Of a stretch of 64,000 bases of DNA, positions 1 through 8,719 are shown piece by piece (positions within the stretch are counted from its first letter, which is position 1; every line of letters starts with the position of its first letter). Made by a program: the position numbers and the translations under genes. Source of the DNA: Pusillimonas sp. MFBS29 (GTDB lineage: Bacteria; Pseudomonadota; Gammaproteobacteria; Burkholderiales; Burkholderiaceae_B). The stretch is from assembly GCF_020687695.1 (NCBI RefSeq), contig NZ_JAJEWL010000002.1, positions 432,429-496,428 of the forward strand, in the 5' to 3' direction. The notes beneath the pieces are model-generated. The model was not told the DNA's origin. It saw nothing but the letters and a program-made list of their open reading frames with translations, and ran no database searches.

Positions 1-371
1 CCCATGAGTTATCGGGCGGCCAGCAGCAGCGGGTGGCGCTGGCCCGCGCCCTGGCACCAGAGCCTGATCTGTTGCTGCTCGATGAACCGTTTTCCAACCT
101 CGACGTCGATACCCGTGAGCGCCTGGCGTTCGAGGTGCGCGACATACTGAAGAAAACCGGCCATACCGCGCTTCTGGTCACTCACAATCAGGCTGAAGCC
201 TTTGCGATTGCTGATCGTATCGGCGTCATGCAGCAAGGCCGCATCGTTCAATGGGATACCCCGCACGGCCTGCATCAGCATCCGGCGAATGAATTTGTGG
301 CCGACTTCATCAAGCGTGAAACCCTGATGGCATTGCGCGCCCAGGCCTATTTGCGCGGTGGCAATCCCTAG
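1..371 (+). CDS. ABC transporter ATP-binding protein, C-terminal part (truncated by window start)
   Basis: The reading frame is open from the window edge. The visible part has the ABC signature [15 protein letters not shown], a Walker B block [12 protein letters not shown] and the H-loop [10 protein letters not shown], so it is the catalytic second half of an importer ATPase that would energise uptake at the inner membrane. The style resembles Fe(III), spermidine or molybdate-type import ATPases. The chain stops about 25 residues after the H-loop/D-loop region ends, leaving no room for a full TOBE domain, so it is a short-form ATPase. The substrate cannot be told because the permease and binding-protein genes lie outside. 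It ends 27 bases before the convergent ntrC stop. Confidence 0.85.
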   Translation, partial: HELSGGQQQRVALARALAPEPDLLLLDEPFSNLDVDTRERLAFEVRDILKKTGHTALLVTHNQAEAFAIADRIGVMQQGRIVQWDTPHGLHQHPANEFVADFIKRETLMALRAQAYLRGGNP

Positions 372-398
372 GGGTACTCCCGCCTGGCTCAGGCTTTC

Positions 399-1904
399 TT
401 AGGGATCCAGCCCCAGCTCGGTGCATTTGCGCGTTAGCGTATTACGCCCGATTCCAAGGCGTTGTGCGGCTTCCATACGCTTGCCGCGGCTGTGCGACAG
501 CGCCGCTTCTATCAGCACACGCTCGAAATCCCGCATCAGCGTCACCATAACGGCGGGTTCGTTGCGAGCCAGCCTGCGCCCTGCTTCCCGCGTCAACGCA
601 TGTATCCAGGCCGGCGTCTGATCATCGCCGCTCGCGTCAAGCTCAGAGCGCGCCATACCCGGAGCCGCAATCGAGCTATCGTTCGAATCAAGGCCGGTGG
701 CGCCGGACAAGGCTGGTTGGCCCTGGCCAAGCGCGTGCTCCAGCACCTCGGGAGGCAAATCCTTGGTTTCTATCACCTGACCCGAAGACATCACCGTCAG
801 CCATTGGCAGAAGTTCTCGAGTTGGCGGATGTTACCCGGAAACTCAAACGACGACAGGCAACGCATGGCTTCGGCAGAAATGCGGCGTGGCGGCACGCCC
901 AGCTCCTGTGCACTGTTCTGCAGGAAAAGCCTGACCAGCGCAGGTATATCTTCGGTGCGCTCGCGCAGGGGTGGCAAGCGAAGACGGATTACATTCAGAC
1001 GATGAAAAAGATCTTCCCGGAAACGACCTTGAGCCACGCGCTGCTCCAGCGGCTGGTGTGTGGCCGCCACGATGCGGACATTGGCTTGTATGGCCTGCGA
1101 GCCACCCACACGGTAGAAGCTGCCCTCGGCCAGCACACGCAACAAACGCGTCTGCAGCTCAAGGGGCATGTCTCCGATTTCATCGAAAAACAGCGTGCCG
1201 TTATGGGCTTCTTCAAAGCGGCCGCGACGTTGCTGCGTGGCACCCGTGAATGCGCCGCGCTCATGACCGAACAGCTCGGCCTCGAGCAAATCTTTAGGTA
1301 TCGCGGCTGCATTAAGCGCAATAAAAGGCCCGCCGGCCCGATTGCTGTGATCATGTAAGGCACGGGCGATCAGTTCTTTACCGGTGCCCGACTCACCCGT
1401 GATCAGCACCGTGACACTTGAGGCTGCCAGACGACCTATCGCACGGAAAACCTCCTGCATGGCGGGTGATGCAGATTGAGCCATGACGCGCCCGGCTGGC
1501 CTGGGGCCGCTACCCGAACCCTGTTCCGTCGAGACTTCTGCTTCATCAGTGCGTGTGGCACGCTGTATCAGCCCTACCGCCGCATTCACATCAAAAGGTT
1601 TGGGCAGGTAGTCGAACGCGCCCTTCTGAAAGGCCTGCACGGTACTGTTCAAGTCGGTAAACGCGGTCATGACGATGACCGGCAGATCGGGATGAGATTG
1701 CTTGATCCTGTGCAGAAGGCTCAGGCCGTCCTCGCCGGGCATGCGAACATCCGTCACAAGCACCGAGGGCGTGTCGGACTCAAGCGCCTCGAGCGCTTCG
1801 CGGGCCGACTCAAAGCTGCGGGCCGTCACCGACACGCGTGCCAGGGCTTTCTCCAGCACCCAGCGTATGCTCTGGTCGTCGTCTACTATCCATACCGCTT
1901 TCAT
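399..1904 (-). CDS. ntrC: Nitrogen regulation response regulator NtrC (NRI)
   Basis: This 501-residue sigma-54 activator has three domains. The N-terminal receiver starts [12 protein letters not shown], with the phospho-acceptor Asp in [13 protein letters not shown]. The central AAA+ domain has Walker A GESGTGKE, the sigma-54 contact loop GAFTGA and Walker [10 protein letters not shown] Fis-type HTH lies at the C-terminus ([15 protein letters not shown]). Phosphorylated NtrC activates nitrogen-scavenging promoters such as those proposed here for glnA and glnK. The ATG at 1904 overlaps the ntrB stop as ATGA and is preceded by GGAG nine bases upstream; an in-frame TTG one codon earlier is less likely. 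It is the last gene of glnA-ntrB-ntrC. Confidence 0.96.
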   Translation of the reverse strand: MKAVWIVDDDQSIRWVLEKALARVSVTARSFESAREALEALESDTPSVLVTDVRMPGEDGLSLLHRIKQSHPDLPVIVMTAFTDLNSTVQAFQKGAFDYLPKPFDVNAAVGLIQRATRTDEAEVSTEQGSGSGPRPAGRVMAQSASPAMQEVFRAIGRLAASSVTVLITGESGTGKELIARALHDHSNRAGGPFIALNAAAIPKDLLEAELFGHERGAFTGATQQRRGRFEEAHNGTLFFDEIGDMPLELQTRLLRVLAEGSFYRVGGSQAIQANVRIVAATHQPLEQRVAQGRFREDLFHRLNVIRLRLPPLRERTEDIPALVRLFLQNSAQELGVPPRRISAEAMRCLSSFEFPGNIRQLENFCQWLTVMSSGQVIETKDLPPEVLEHALGQGQPALSGATGLDSNDSSIAAPGMARSELDASGDDQTPAWIHALTREAGRRLARNEPAVMVTLMRDFERVLIEAALSHSRGKRMEAAQRLGIGRNTLTRKCTELGLDP

Positions 1905-2953
1905 CAAACTGGCTCCAAAGGCAGGATCATGCGGAACTCCGTCTGACCCTCTAGCGTATCGAACTCCACAATGCCGCCATGCTGCTGGACGAACTCCTGC
2001 GCCAGGCTCAGTCCCAGGCCCGTACCGCTGGCCCGCCCCGTCACCAGGGGATGAAACAACCTGTCGCGCAGCGCGGCCGGAACACCCGGACCGTTATCCA
2101 GCACCGACACCACGATGGCAAGCTTGGCCTGATGGTTGGCCAGCAACAGCTGGCGCCCTATTCGCGTACGCAGAATAATGCCCGGCGCCTCGATCGAAGG
2201 CGCCTCGCTAAGTGCCTGCGCAGCGTTGCGAGTAATGTTCAGCAGAGCCTGCAACAGGCGGGCAAAATCGCCTTTGACGTCGGGCGCAGAAGCGTCGTAG
2301 TCGCGTGTCAGCGTGATTTGCGGGAACTCTGCCTTGACCAGGGTGCTGACGCGTTCGCAAATCTCGTGAATATTGAAAACGCTTTGCTGCAGCGTTTCAC
2401 CTTGCGGTGCAATCAATCTGTCGATCAACCCTGCAAGCCGGTCAGCCTCCGCAATAATGACGCTGGTGTATTCAGCCAGCGCATCGTTGTTCAATTCAGC
2501 TTCCAGCAATTGCGCCGCGCCGCGTATGCCACCCAGCGGATTCTTCACCTCGTGCGCCAGATTGCGCAGCGATTCCCGTTGCGCGGTCAATTCCTTGCTG
2601 AGCTGCTGATGGCGCCCGAGCAGAATATGGTTTTCTATCAGCCTGACTTCGATCAAGGCCTTCCAGGGCTGCTTGTCCAGCGGCACAACAGCCAGACTGG
2701 CCGTTACCCGCTCGCCCCGTCTGTCGACCATAAGGTCCTGGCGCAAGATGCCGAACCTGCCGGCGATGGCATCCGGAAGCCGTTCGGCCAATGCCTCGTC
2801 CGACCCAAACAGCTTGTAGACGGGCTGCGCGATCAGTTGACGGCGCGACATGCTGAAGAGCTCTTCGGCCGCCGTGTTCGCGTGCTCGACGCAACCATCG
2901 TCGTTCAGCAACAGCACAGCGGTCGATAGTAAGTCGTAACTGGCTACGTCCAT
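1904..2953 (-). CDS. ntrB: Nitrogen regulation sensor kinase/phosphatase NtrB (NRII)
   Basis: The product is about 349 residues. An N-terminal PAS-like sensing region (residues 1-115) is followed by a DHp domain with the H-box LAHEVKNPLGGIRGAAQLL and an HATPase domain with the N-box NITRNAAQAL, G1 box DNGPGVP and G2 box GTGLGLSLAQ. It has no membrane segment, as expected for a cytosolic kinase controlled by PII. It phosphorylates or dephosphorylates NtrC. I chose the ATG at 2953; an upstream in-frame TTG at 2977 would add eight residues but lies inside the hairpin flank. The stop overlaps the ntrC start, so the two are probably translationally coupled. Confidence 0.95.
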   Translation of the reverse strand: MDVASYDLLSTAVLLLNDDGCVEHANTAAEELFSMSRRQLIAQPVYKLFGSDEALAERLPDAIAGRFGILRQDLMVDRRGERVTASLAVVPLDKQPWKALIEVRLIENHILLGRHQQLSKELTAQRESLRNLAHEVKNPLGGIRGAAQLLEAELNNDALAEYTSVIIAEADRLAGLIDRLIAPQGETLQQSVFNIHEICERVSTLVKAEFPQITLTRDYDASAPDVKGDFARLLQALLNITRNAAQALSEAPSIEAPGIILRTRIGRQLLLANHQAKLAIVVSVLDNGPGVPAALRDRLFHPLVTGRASGTGLGLSLAQEFVQQHGGIVEFDTLEGQTEFRMILPLEPV

Positions 2954-2977
2954 GATGGTTCCGGATATTGCTGGCAA

Positions 2978-2999
2978 GGGGCGGTCCGGAAACCGCCCC
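2978..2999 (-). terminator. Stem-loop between glnA and ntrB (possible attenuator)
   Basis: A 7-bp perfect stem (GGGGCGG/CCGCCCC) with an 8-base loop lies between the glnA stop and the ntrB start. No run of U follows on the minus strand, so full termination is doubtful. Partial termination or a 3' stabilising structure would lower ntrBC expression relative to glnA, as known for glnALG operons in enterics. The role is inference. Confidence 0.5.
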
Positions 3000-3005
3000 G
3001 GAGTA

Positions 3006-4418
3006 CTACAGGCTGTAATACATATCGAACTCGACCGGATGGGCAGTCATGCGCAGGCGGGTGACCTCGGCCATCTTGAGCTCAATGAAGGCATCCAGCA
3101 TGTCATTGCTGAACACACCGCCACGTGTAAGGAACTCGCGATCCTGATCGAGCGCAGCAACGGCCTCTTCCAGTGATGCGCACACTGTCGGAATCTTTGC
3201 GTCTTCTTCAGGAGGCAGGTCGTAAAGATTCTTGTCGGCGGGATCACCAGGGTGAATCTTGTTCTGCACGCCGTCCAGGCCGGCCATCATCAATGCAGAG
3301 AATGCCAGGTAGGGGTTGGCCAGAGGATCGGGGAAACGTGCCTCGACACGGCGTGCCTTGGGATTGCCAACATACGGGATACGGATGGATGCCGAACGGT
3401 TGCGGGCGGAATATGCCAGCTTGACCGGCGCTTCGTAGTGGGGAACCAGGCGCTTGTAGGAGTTGGTGCCGGGATTGGTAATGGCATTAAGCGCTCTTGC
3501 ATGCTTGATGATGCCGCCAATGTAATACAGGGCAAATTCCGACAACCCGGCATAGCCGTTACCGGCAAAGAGGTTCTGGCCATCTTTCCAGATGGACTGG
3601 TGCACGTGCATACCCGAGCCGTTGTCACCAACGACGGGTTTGGGCATGAAGGTGGCTGTCTTGCCATATACATGGGCCACATTGTGTACCGTGTATTTCA
3701 GGATCTGGTTCCAGTCGGCACGTTCTACCAGCGTGCTGAACCTGGTGCCGATTTCCAGCTGACCGGCACCGGCCACTTCGTGGTGATGCACTTCGACAGG
3801 CACGCCCTGCTGCTCAAGCAACAAGCACATTTCGGAACGCATGTCGTGAAAGGAATCAACCGGCGGCACAGGCACATAGCCACCCTTGGTGCGGGGGCGG
3901 TGACCCAGATTGCCGCCATCAAGTTCCATGCCGCGCGACCAGGGAGCCTCTTCGGACTTGATCCTGACGAAGCAACCCGACATATCGTCGTTCCATGTGA
4001 TGCCGTCGAATACAAAAAACTCGGGCTCGGGGCCAAAATAGGCGGTATCACCCAGGCCGCTGGACTTCAGATACGCTTCCGCGCGCTTGGCCAGCGAACG
4101 GGGATCACGGTCATACCCTTTCAGGTCCGAAGGCTCAACCACATCGCAAGTCAGGTTCAGCGTGGGCTCTTCGCGGAAGGGATCCATGCGCGCGGACTTG
4201 GCGTCGGGGATGAGCACCATATCGGACGCTTCGATACCCTTCCAGCCGGCAATCGAGGAGCCATCGAAAGCGACACCAGTTTCAAGCTTGTCTTCATCGA
4301 CAGTGTGTGCCGGTATCGTCAGGTGGTGTTCTTTGCCCAGCGTGTCGGTAAAGCGGAAATCTACAAAAGCAACTTCCCGTTCTGATATGAGTTTGATGAC
4401 GTCTTCGGGTGTGGACAT
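3006..4418 (-). CDS. glnA: Glutamine synthetase type I
   Basis: This 470-residue GSI-beta enzyme makes glutamine from glutamate, ammonia and ATP in the cytosol. Family landmarks are visible: the N-terminal latch loop region FDGSSIAGW, the metal-binding block [17 protein letters not shown], the flap and substrate region [17 protein letters not shown], the arginine-rich [10 protein letters not shown], and the adenylylation tyrosine in NLYDLPPEE (about residue 398), which implies control by GlnE. The start at 4418 has AGGAG eight bases upstream and matches the family length; a longer frame to 4505 would read through the promoter. It is the first gene of glnA-ntrB-ntrC. Confidence 0.98.
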   Translation of the reverse strand: MSTPEDVIKLISEREVAFVDFRFTDTLGKEHHLTIPAHTVDEDKLETGVAFDGSSIAGWKGIEASDMVLIPDAKSARMDPFREEPTLNLTCDVVEPSDLKGYDRDPRSLAKRAEAYLKSSGLGDTAYFGPEPEFFVFDGITWNDDMSGCFVRIKSEEAPWSRGMELDGGNLGHRPRTKGGYVPVPPVDSFHDMRSEMCLLLEQQGVPVEVHHHEVAGAGQLEIGTRFSTLVERADWNQILKYTVHNVAHVYGKTATFMPKPVVGDNGSGMHVHQSIWKDGQNLFAGNGYAGLSEFALYYIGGIIKHARALNAITNPGTNSYKRLVPHYEAPVKLAYSARNRSASIRIPYVGNPKARRVEARFPDPLANPYLAFSALMMAGLDGVQNKIHPGDPADKNLYDLPPEEDAKIPTVCASLEEAVAALDQDREFLTRGGVFSNDMLDAFIELKMAEVTRLRMTAHPVEFDMYYSL

Positions 4419-4469
4419 GTAAGGCTCCTGGACCAATGAATGCGAAAAAATAAAGACATTACAGCTTAA

Positions 4470-4484
4470 GCAAAACCCATGCCA
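4470..4484 (-). promoter_or_regulatory. Sigma-54 promoter of glnA (-24/-12)
   Basis: On the minus strand the sequence TGGCATGGGTTTTGCTT gives GG-N10-GC, close to the TGGCAC-N5-TTGCW consensus. The -24 GG is at 4483-4482 and the -12 GC at 4471-4470. This predicts a transcript start near 4459, about 40 bases before the glnA ATG. The NtrC palindrome lies roughly 100 bases upstream, the usual enhancer distance. Confidence 0.85.
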
Positions 4485-4554
4485 GATTCTATCGCCATGG
4501 TTCATGCCAGATCGTGCACGCCTGAGCCGTTGCGCGCACCATTAACGGGCGCAA

Positions 4555-4583
4555 CGCACTATTATGGTGCATATTATAGTGCG
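4555..4583. promoter_or_regulatory. Compound NtrC-binding palindrome upstream of glnA
   Basis: GCACT-ATTAT-GGTGC at 4556-4570 matches the NtrC consensus GCACC-N5-GGTGC with one change. It shares its right half with a second, longer inverted repeat whose outer arms are CGCACTAT and ATAGTGCG (4555-4562 and 4576-4583). The arrangement suggests two overlapping or tandem NtrC dimers about 105-120 bases upstream of the predicted sigma-54 start. Confidence 0.75.
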
Positions 4584-4596
4584 TAAGAGGGTGTTC

Positions 4597-5856
4597 CTAG
4601 TCCAAAAATTCAGATTGCAAGTCATTAAGGAATTCCCAACCCCGCGGCGTTGCCTGCAAGCGATCACGCGATGGCTCGAGCAGACCCCTGGCGACCGCAC
4701 GGTCGATGGCCGGCGCAATCGCAAGTATGGACTGACCTGTGCGCTCAATGAAACTGCTGCGTGGCACGCCCTGCTTCAGGCGCAAGGCATTGAGCATGAA
4801 TTCAAATCCCAGATCCTGCCAATCCACCTGCTGGTCCTGCGCAAGATGGCTGCCATCACGCAGAACCGCGTTCTTCATCCAGCTTGCAGGATTCTTCAGC
4901 TTGGCCTGGCGCACGATTTTGTCGTGAAATGACAGTTTCCCGTGAGCGCCCGGGCCTATGCCAAGGTAATCGCCAAATTCCCAGTAGTTCAGATTATGGC
5001 GACAACGCTGCCCTGCTTGTGCGTAGGCAGAAACCTCGTAGCGCTCCCACCCGCCCGCAGACGTTGTCTCGGTGATCAGATCCTGCATGGCGGCACTGGT
5101 GTCATCATCGGGGACACTGGGCGGATACTTGGCAAAGACCGTGTTCGGTTCCAGCGTCAGGTGATACAGCGACAAATGACCGGTCTGGAAAGACATGGCC
5201 TGACGCAGATCCTCTGCACATTCTCCGAGCGACTGCTGCGGCAAGGCGTACATGATGTCCAGATTGACCCTGTCGACTGCCTTCTGTGCCATCTCTATGG
5301 CTGCGCAGGCCTGACTGGCATCATGAATCCGTCCCAAAGCGCCAAGCGCCCTGTTGTTGAAACTTTGTATCCCTAAAGAGATACGATTGACACCGCTGGC
5401 GGCATACTCGGCAAACCGCCCTGCTTCTACCGTACCCGGGTTGGCTTCCAGAGTGATCTCGGCATCGGGCAGCAGATTAAGGCAGGCGCGTATCATTGCC
5501 AGCATCTGGTCTATTGCCTGGCCGGACAACAAGCTGGGAGTGCCTCCGCCGATAAAGACCGAAATCACTTGCCGGCCCCACACCAGGGGCAATGCCTGCT
5601 CCAGATCAGCCTGCAGTGCGGCCAGATAGTCTTGTTCAGGCAGTTCGGCGCCCAGCTCGTGCGAGTTGAAATCGCAATACGGGCATTTGCGCACGCACCA
5701 GGGCACGTGCACATACAAGGAAAGCGGCGGCAGACTGGTCAATATGGTTTTCCCGCCTGCCGCAGGCATAACCAAAGACTGCGTGCCCAGACCCGGCCGG
5801 CGGCCGGCCGCAGGGCTGGTTTCATCGACCCTGGGGACTACGGTAGGCCTCTTCAT
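4597..5856 (-). CDS. hemW: Radical SAM heme chaperone HemW
   Basis: This protein of up to 419 residues has the radical-SAM motif CVRKCPYC (Cys 54, 58, 61) and the coproporphyrinogen oxidase-like core with GGGTPSLL and LEANPGT. The fourth Cys of HemN (CX2CXC) is missing: the motif continues as CDF, as is typical of HemW, a heme-insertion chaperone, so it is probably not an oxygen-independent HemN. The first ATG (5856) overlaps the rdgB stop as ATGA, but the N-terminus is then about 40 residues longer than usual; an internal ATG at 5769 is an alternative. It is the last gene of the leftward run LysR-rdgB-hemW. Confidence 0.9.
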   Translation of the reverse strand: MKRPTVVPRVDETSPAAGRRPGLGTQSLVMPAAGGKTILTSLPPLSLYVHVPWCVRKCPYCDFNSHELGAELPEQDYLAALQADLEQALPLVWGRQVISVFIGGGTPSLLSGQAIDQMLAMIRACLNLLPDAEITLEANPGTVEAGRFAEYAASGVNRISLGIQSFNNRALGALGRIHDASQACAAIEMAQKAVDRVNLDIMYALPQQSLGECAEDLRQAMSFQTGHLSLYHLTLEPNTVFAKYPPSVPDDDTSAAMQDLITETTSAGGWERYEVSAYAQAGQRCRHNLNYWEFGDYLGIGPGAHGKLSFHDKIVRQAKLKNPASWMKNAVLRDGSHLAQDQQVDWQDLGFEFMLNALRLKQGVPRSSFIERTGQSILAIAPAIDRAVARGLLEPSRDRLQATPRGWEFLNDLQSEFLD

Positions 5857-6458
5857 TTTCCGGCCTGGTCCAGCATGGCTTGCAACAAGATCCGCAAGGC
5901 GCGCGCCCGATGGCTTTGCGAGTTCTTTTGTGCAGGCTCAAGTTCGGCAGCCGTCTTGCCCAGCTCGGGAAGATAGAAATGCGGATCATAGCCAAAGCCG
6001 TTGGCGCCTTGTGGCTGGTCCACAATCTGGCCGGGCCAGACACCCTGAGCGATCAGAGGCATGGGATCATCAGCCGATCTGACATACGCCAGCACCGCCA
6101 CATAACAGGCTGAACGATCGTCGTGGTCTGCCAGTTGCGCCACCAGGTGGCGGTTATTGGCGGCATCGCTTTTCTCGCCGCCCGCCATCATGGCAAATCG
6201 GGCCGAATAGACCCCGGGAGCACCATCCAGCGCCGCCACGCACAAACCGGAGTCATCGGCCAAAGCCGGCAAACCCGTGTGCCGGCTGGCATGGCGGGCC
6301 TTGGCCAGCGCGTTCTCGACAAAGGTCACGTGAGGCTCTTCAGCCTCGGACACGCCAAGCTCACCCTGGGCCACCATGGTGATGCCGGCCTGGGCCAGTA
6401 TCGAGGAAAACTCTTTCAGCTTGCCTGCATTATTGGAAGCCAATACTACTTCAGACAT
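5853..6458 (-). CDS. rdgB: XTP/dITP diphosphatase (RdgB/HAM1 family)
   Basis: About 201 residues. It removes non-canonical purine nucleotides (XTP, dITP, ITP) from the pool by hydrolysis to the monophosphate. Visible family motifs are LASNNAGKLKE at the N-terminus, the metal-site block LADDSGLCV, GFGYDPHFYLP and SHRARAL. The start at 6458 is preferred because AGGA lies eight bases upstream; the ATG two codons earlier at 6464 sits only two bases from that SD. The frame touches the LysR stop and overlaps the hemW start, suggesting co-transcription. rdgB-hemW linkage is common in proteobacteria. Confidence 0.95.
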   Translation of the reverse strand: MSEVVLASNNAGKLKEFSSILAQAGITMVAQGELGVSEAEEPHVTFVENALAKARHASRHTGLPALADDSGLCVAALDGAPGVYSARFAMMAGGEKSDAANNRHLVAQLADHDDRSACYVAVLAYVRSADDPMPLIAQGVWPGQIVDQPQGANGFGYDPHFYLPELGKTAAELEPAQKNSQSHRARALRILLQAMLDQAGK

Positions 6459-6463
6459 GTTCA

Positions 6464-7384
6464 TTATCCTTGTTCAGATGTTTTGCTTGCGGCCGCATCC
6501 TGGACCAGCAACGACACCAATTCCTTGGCAAACACAGGAAGGCGATCGAACTGCCGCACACAAATATGCAAGCGTCGCAATGCCCAGGCATCGTTCAGGG
6601 CAATCAGCTTCAGCGGAAGATCTTTCAGATAGCGCCGCCCGGCCGTTTCGGGAACGACACCTATTCCGACATGCGAAGCAATCATGCGGCAGGCGGCTTC
6701 AAAATTGCTGACTTCAACACGAAAGCGCAAGACACGGCCCAGATCATCGGCTGCCTGCAATAAAAAGGCATGAATGGCGCTGGTCTCGGACAGGCCGACA
6801 TAGTCGTACGCCAGGGTGTCATCGAAATCTATGGTGTCGTGCCCGGCCAGAGGGTGATCCCGATGGGTAACCAGTACCAGCCTGTCTGTCCGGTAAGGCA
6901 GGAATTCTATATTTTCGCCGCCGCCCGCCTGGGCGGTAATACCGATATCGGCCGAGCCGTCGGCCACCGCCTTGACCACAAGATAGCTCAGCCGTTCGCG
7001 CAGCTCTACATTGACGTCGCGATGCGTGCCAAGATAGTGGGCCAGAATATTCGGCATGAACTCGTTCATGGCTGTCGTGTTGGCATAGACACGTACACGC
7101 CCTTTCACGCCGCTGGCGTATTCCTGTATATCGCCGCGCAAGTGCTCGAGCTGACGCATCACTATGCGCGCATGGCGTACAAAAGCCTCGCCCGATGGCG
7201 TCAGGGTAACGCCCTGGCTGTTGCGATAAAACAGGGCCGTGCCCAAATGATTTTCCAGATTCTTGACCCGATTGCTGGCTGCCGGCAACGACAGGAAGGA
7301 ACGTTCCGCGCCCTTGGTCATGCTCTGCATGCTGGCCACATTCACCATCAGCTGCATGTCGGTCAAATCAAAGTGCATGGCCAT
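6464..7384 (-). CDS. LysR-family transcriptional regulator
   Basis: A 306-residue LysR protein with an N-terminal winged HTH (residues 1-65, including SLPAASNRVKNLE and LTPSGEAFVRHAR) and a substrate-binding-like effector domain to the end. It is divergent from the acyl-CoA dehydrogenase at 7487, the usual layout when a LysR protein controls its neighbour, so the acyl-CoA dehydrogenase and the MmgE/PrpD gene are its likely targets. It is also placed immediately before rdgB. The inducer is unknown. Confidence 0.9.
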   Translation of the reverse strand: MAMHFDLTDMQLMVNVASMQSMTKGAERSFLSLPAASNRVKNLENHLGTALFYRNSQGVTLTPSGEAFVRHARIVMRQLEHLRGDIQEYASGVKGRVRVYANTTAMNEFMPNILAHYLGTHRDVNVELRERLSYLVVKAVADGSADIGITAQAGGGENIEFLPYRTDRLVLVTHRDHPLAGHDTIDFDDTLAYDYVGLSETSAIHAFLLQAADDLGRVLRFRVEVSNFEAACRMIASHVGIGVVPETAGRRYLKDLPLKLIALNDAWALRRLHICVRQFDRLPVFAKELVSLLVQDAAASKTSEQG

Positions 7385-7486
7385 CGTGTGTTCCCACGGG
7401 TGTTCTCTTAAAAATTGGCAAACCCCGGCTTAAGCAAGCAATAATTGGCAAGAATGCCTGATTCGGGCAAAGTAAGCCCTATTGTA

Positions 7487-8668
7487 ATGAACCCGGACAC
7501 CCCCGACATGACCCAGCACAATAATTCCTTTCAGGACATCCGTGATGCAATTCGCGACCTCTGCGCCCAGTTTCCGCCTGAATACTTCCGCAAGATCGAC
7601 GAAGAGCGCGGCTACCCGGAAGAATTCGTCAACACGCTGACCGAAGCAGGCTGGCTGGCCGCCCTGATTCCCGAAGAGTATGGCGGCTCTGGGCTGAGCC
7701 TGACCGAGGCCTCGGTCATCATGGAAGAAATCAACCGCAATGGCGGCAACTCCGGTGTCTGTCATGGCCAGATGTACAACATGGGTACCTTGCTGCGCCA
7801 TGGCTCGGTCGAGCAGAAGCAGTTGTATTTGCCCCGAATCGCCAGCGGTGAACTGCGCCTGCAATCCATGGGCGTCACCGAGCCCACCACTGGCACAGAC
7901 ACCACCAAAATCAAGACGACCGCCGTGAAAAAAGGCGACCGCTACGTGATCAATGGCCAGAAAGTATGGATCTCGCGCATACAGCATTCCGACTTGATGA
8001 TCTTGCTGGCCCGCACCACGCCTTTGGAGCAGGTCAAGAAAAAATCCGAAGGTATGTCGATTTTCCTGGTCGACCTGCATCAGGCCATAGGCAACGGCAT
8101 GGAAGTACGCCCGATCCCCAATATGGTCAATCATGAAACAAATGAACTGTTCTTCGACAATCTGGAGATTCCCGTCGAGAACCTGATTGGCGAAGAAGGC
8201 AAAGGTTTCAAATACATCCTCGACGGGCTGAATGCCGAGCGCACGCTGATCGCCGCCGAATGTATCGGCGATGGGCATTGGTTCATAGACAAAGTCACTG
8301 CCTACGCCAAAGAGCGCATTGTTTTCAATCGTCCGATTGGCCAGAATCAGGGCGTGCAGTTTCCCATTGCCCGCGCTCACATAAACGTTGAAGCCGCCAG
8401 CCTGATGCGTTTCGAGGCCTGCCGTCTGTACGATGCCCATCAGCCCTGCGGCGCCCAGGCCAATATGGCCAAAATGCTCGCCGCCGATGCCTCGTGGGAA
8501 GCCGCCAACGCCTGCCTGCAATTTCATGGCGGATTTGGCTTTGCCAACGAATACGATATCGAGCGCAAATTCCGCGAAACCCGCCTGTATCAGGTTGCGC
8601 CTATTTCGACCAATCTTATTTTGTCGTATGTGGCCGAGCATGTACTGGGTCTGCCGCGCTCTTTTTAA
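7487..8668 (+). CDS. Acyl-CoA dehydrogenase family protein
   Basis: About 393 residues with the three ACAD parts: an N-terminal helical domain, the middle beta-domain (SMGVTEPTTGTDTT, INGQKVWIS) and a C-terminal helical domain with FHGGFGFANEYDIE. It would oxidise an acyl-CoA thioester with FAD. The segment that usually reads YEGT and carries the catalytic Glu is LYQVAPIST here, so the base must be elsewhere or altered. The start is uncertain: 7454, 7487 and 7508 are all possible, none with a strong SD. It is followed after 51 bases by an MmgE/PrpD gene and faces a LysR gene, suggesting an inducible catabolic unit. Confidence 0.88.
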   Translation: MNPDTPDMTQHNNSFQDIRDAIRDLCAQFPPEYFRKIDEERGYPEEFVNTLTEAGWLAALIPEEYGGSGLSLTEASVIMEEINRNGGNSGVCHGQMYNMGTLLRHGSVEQKQLYLPRIASGELRLQSMGVTEPTTGTDTTKIKTTAVKKGDRYVINGQKVWISRIQHSDLMILLARTTPLEQVKKKSEGMSIFLVDLHQAIGNGMEVRPIPNMVNHETNELFFDNLEIPVENLIGEEGKGFKYILDGLNAERTLIAAECIGDGHWFIDKVTAYAKERIVFNRPIGQNQGVQFPIARAHINVEAASLMRFEACRLYDAHQPCGAQANMAKMLAADASWEAANACLQFHGGFGFANEYDIERKFRETRLYQVAPISTNLILSYVAEHVLGLPRSF

Positions 8669-8719
8669 ACAACTGCAGCGAACACACCGTCATTCACTGG
8701 TCTAACAAGGATGTACCCC

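Noticed and set aside
3252..4385. 377-codon frame antisense to glnA
   Set aside because: Mirror of glnA codons with no family motifs.
7430..8641. 403-codon minus-strand frame
   Set aside because: Antisense to the acyl-CoA dehydrogenase; no recognisable domain.
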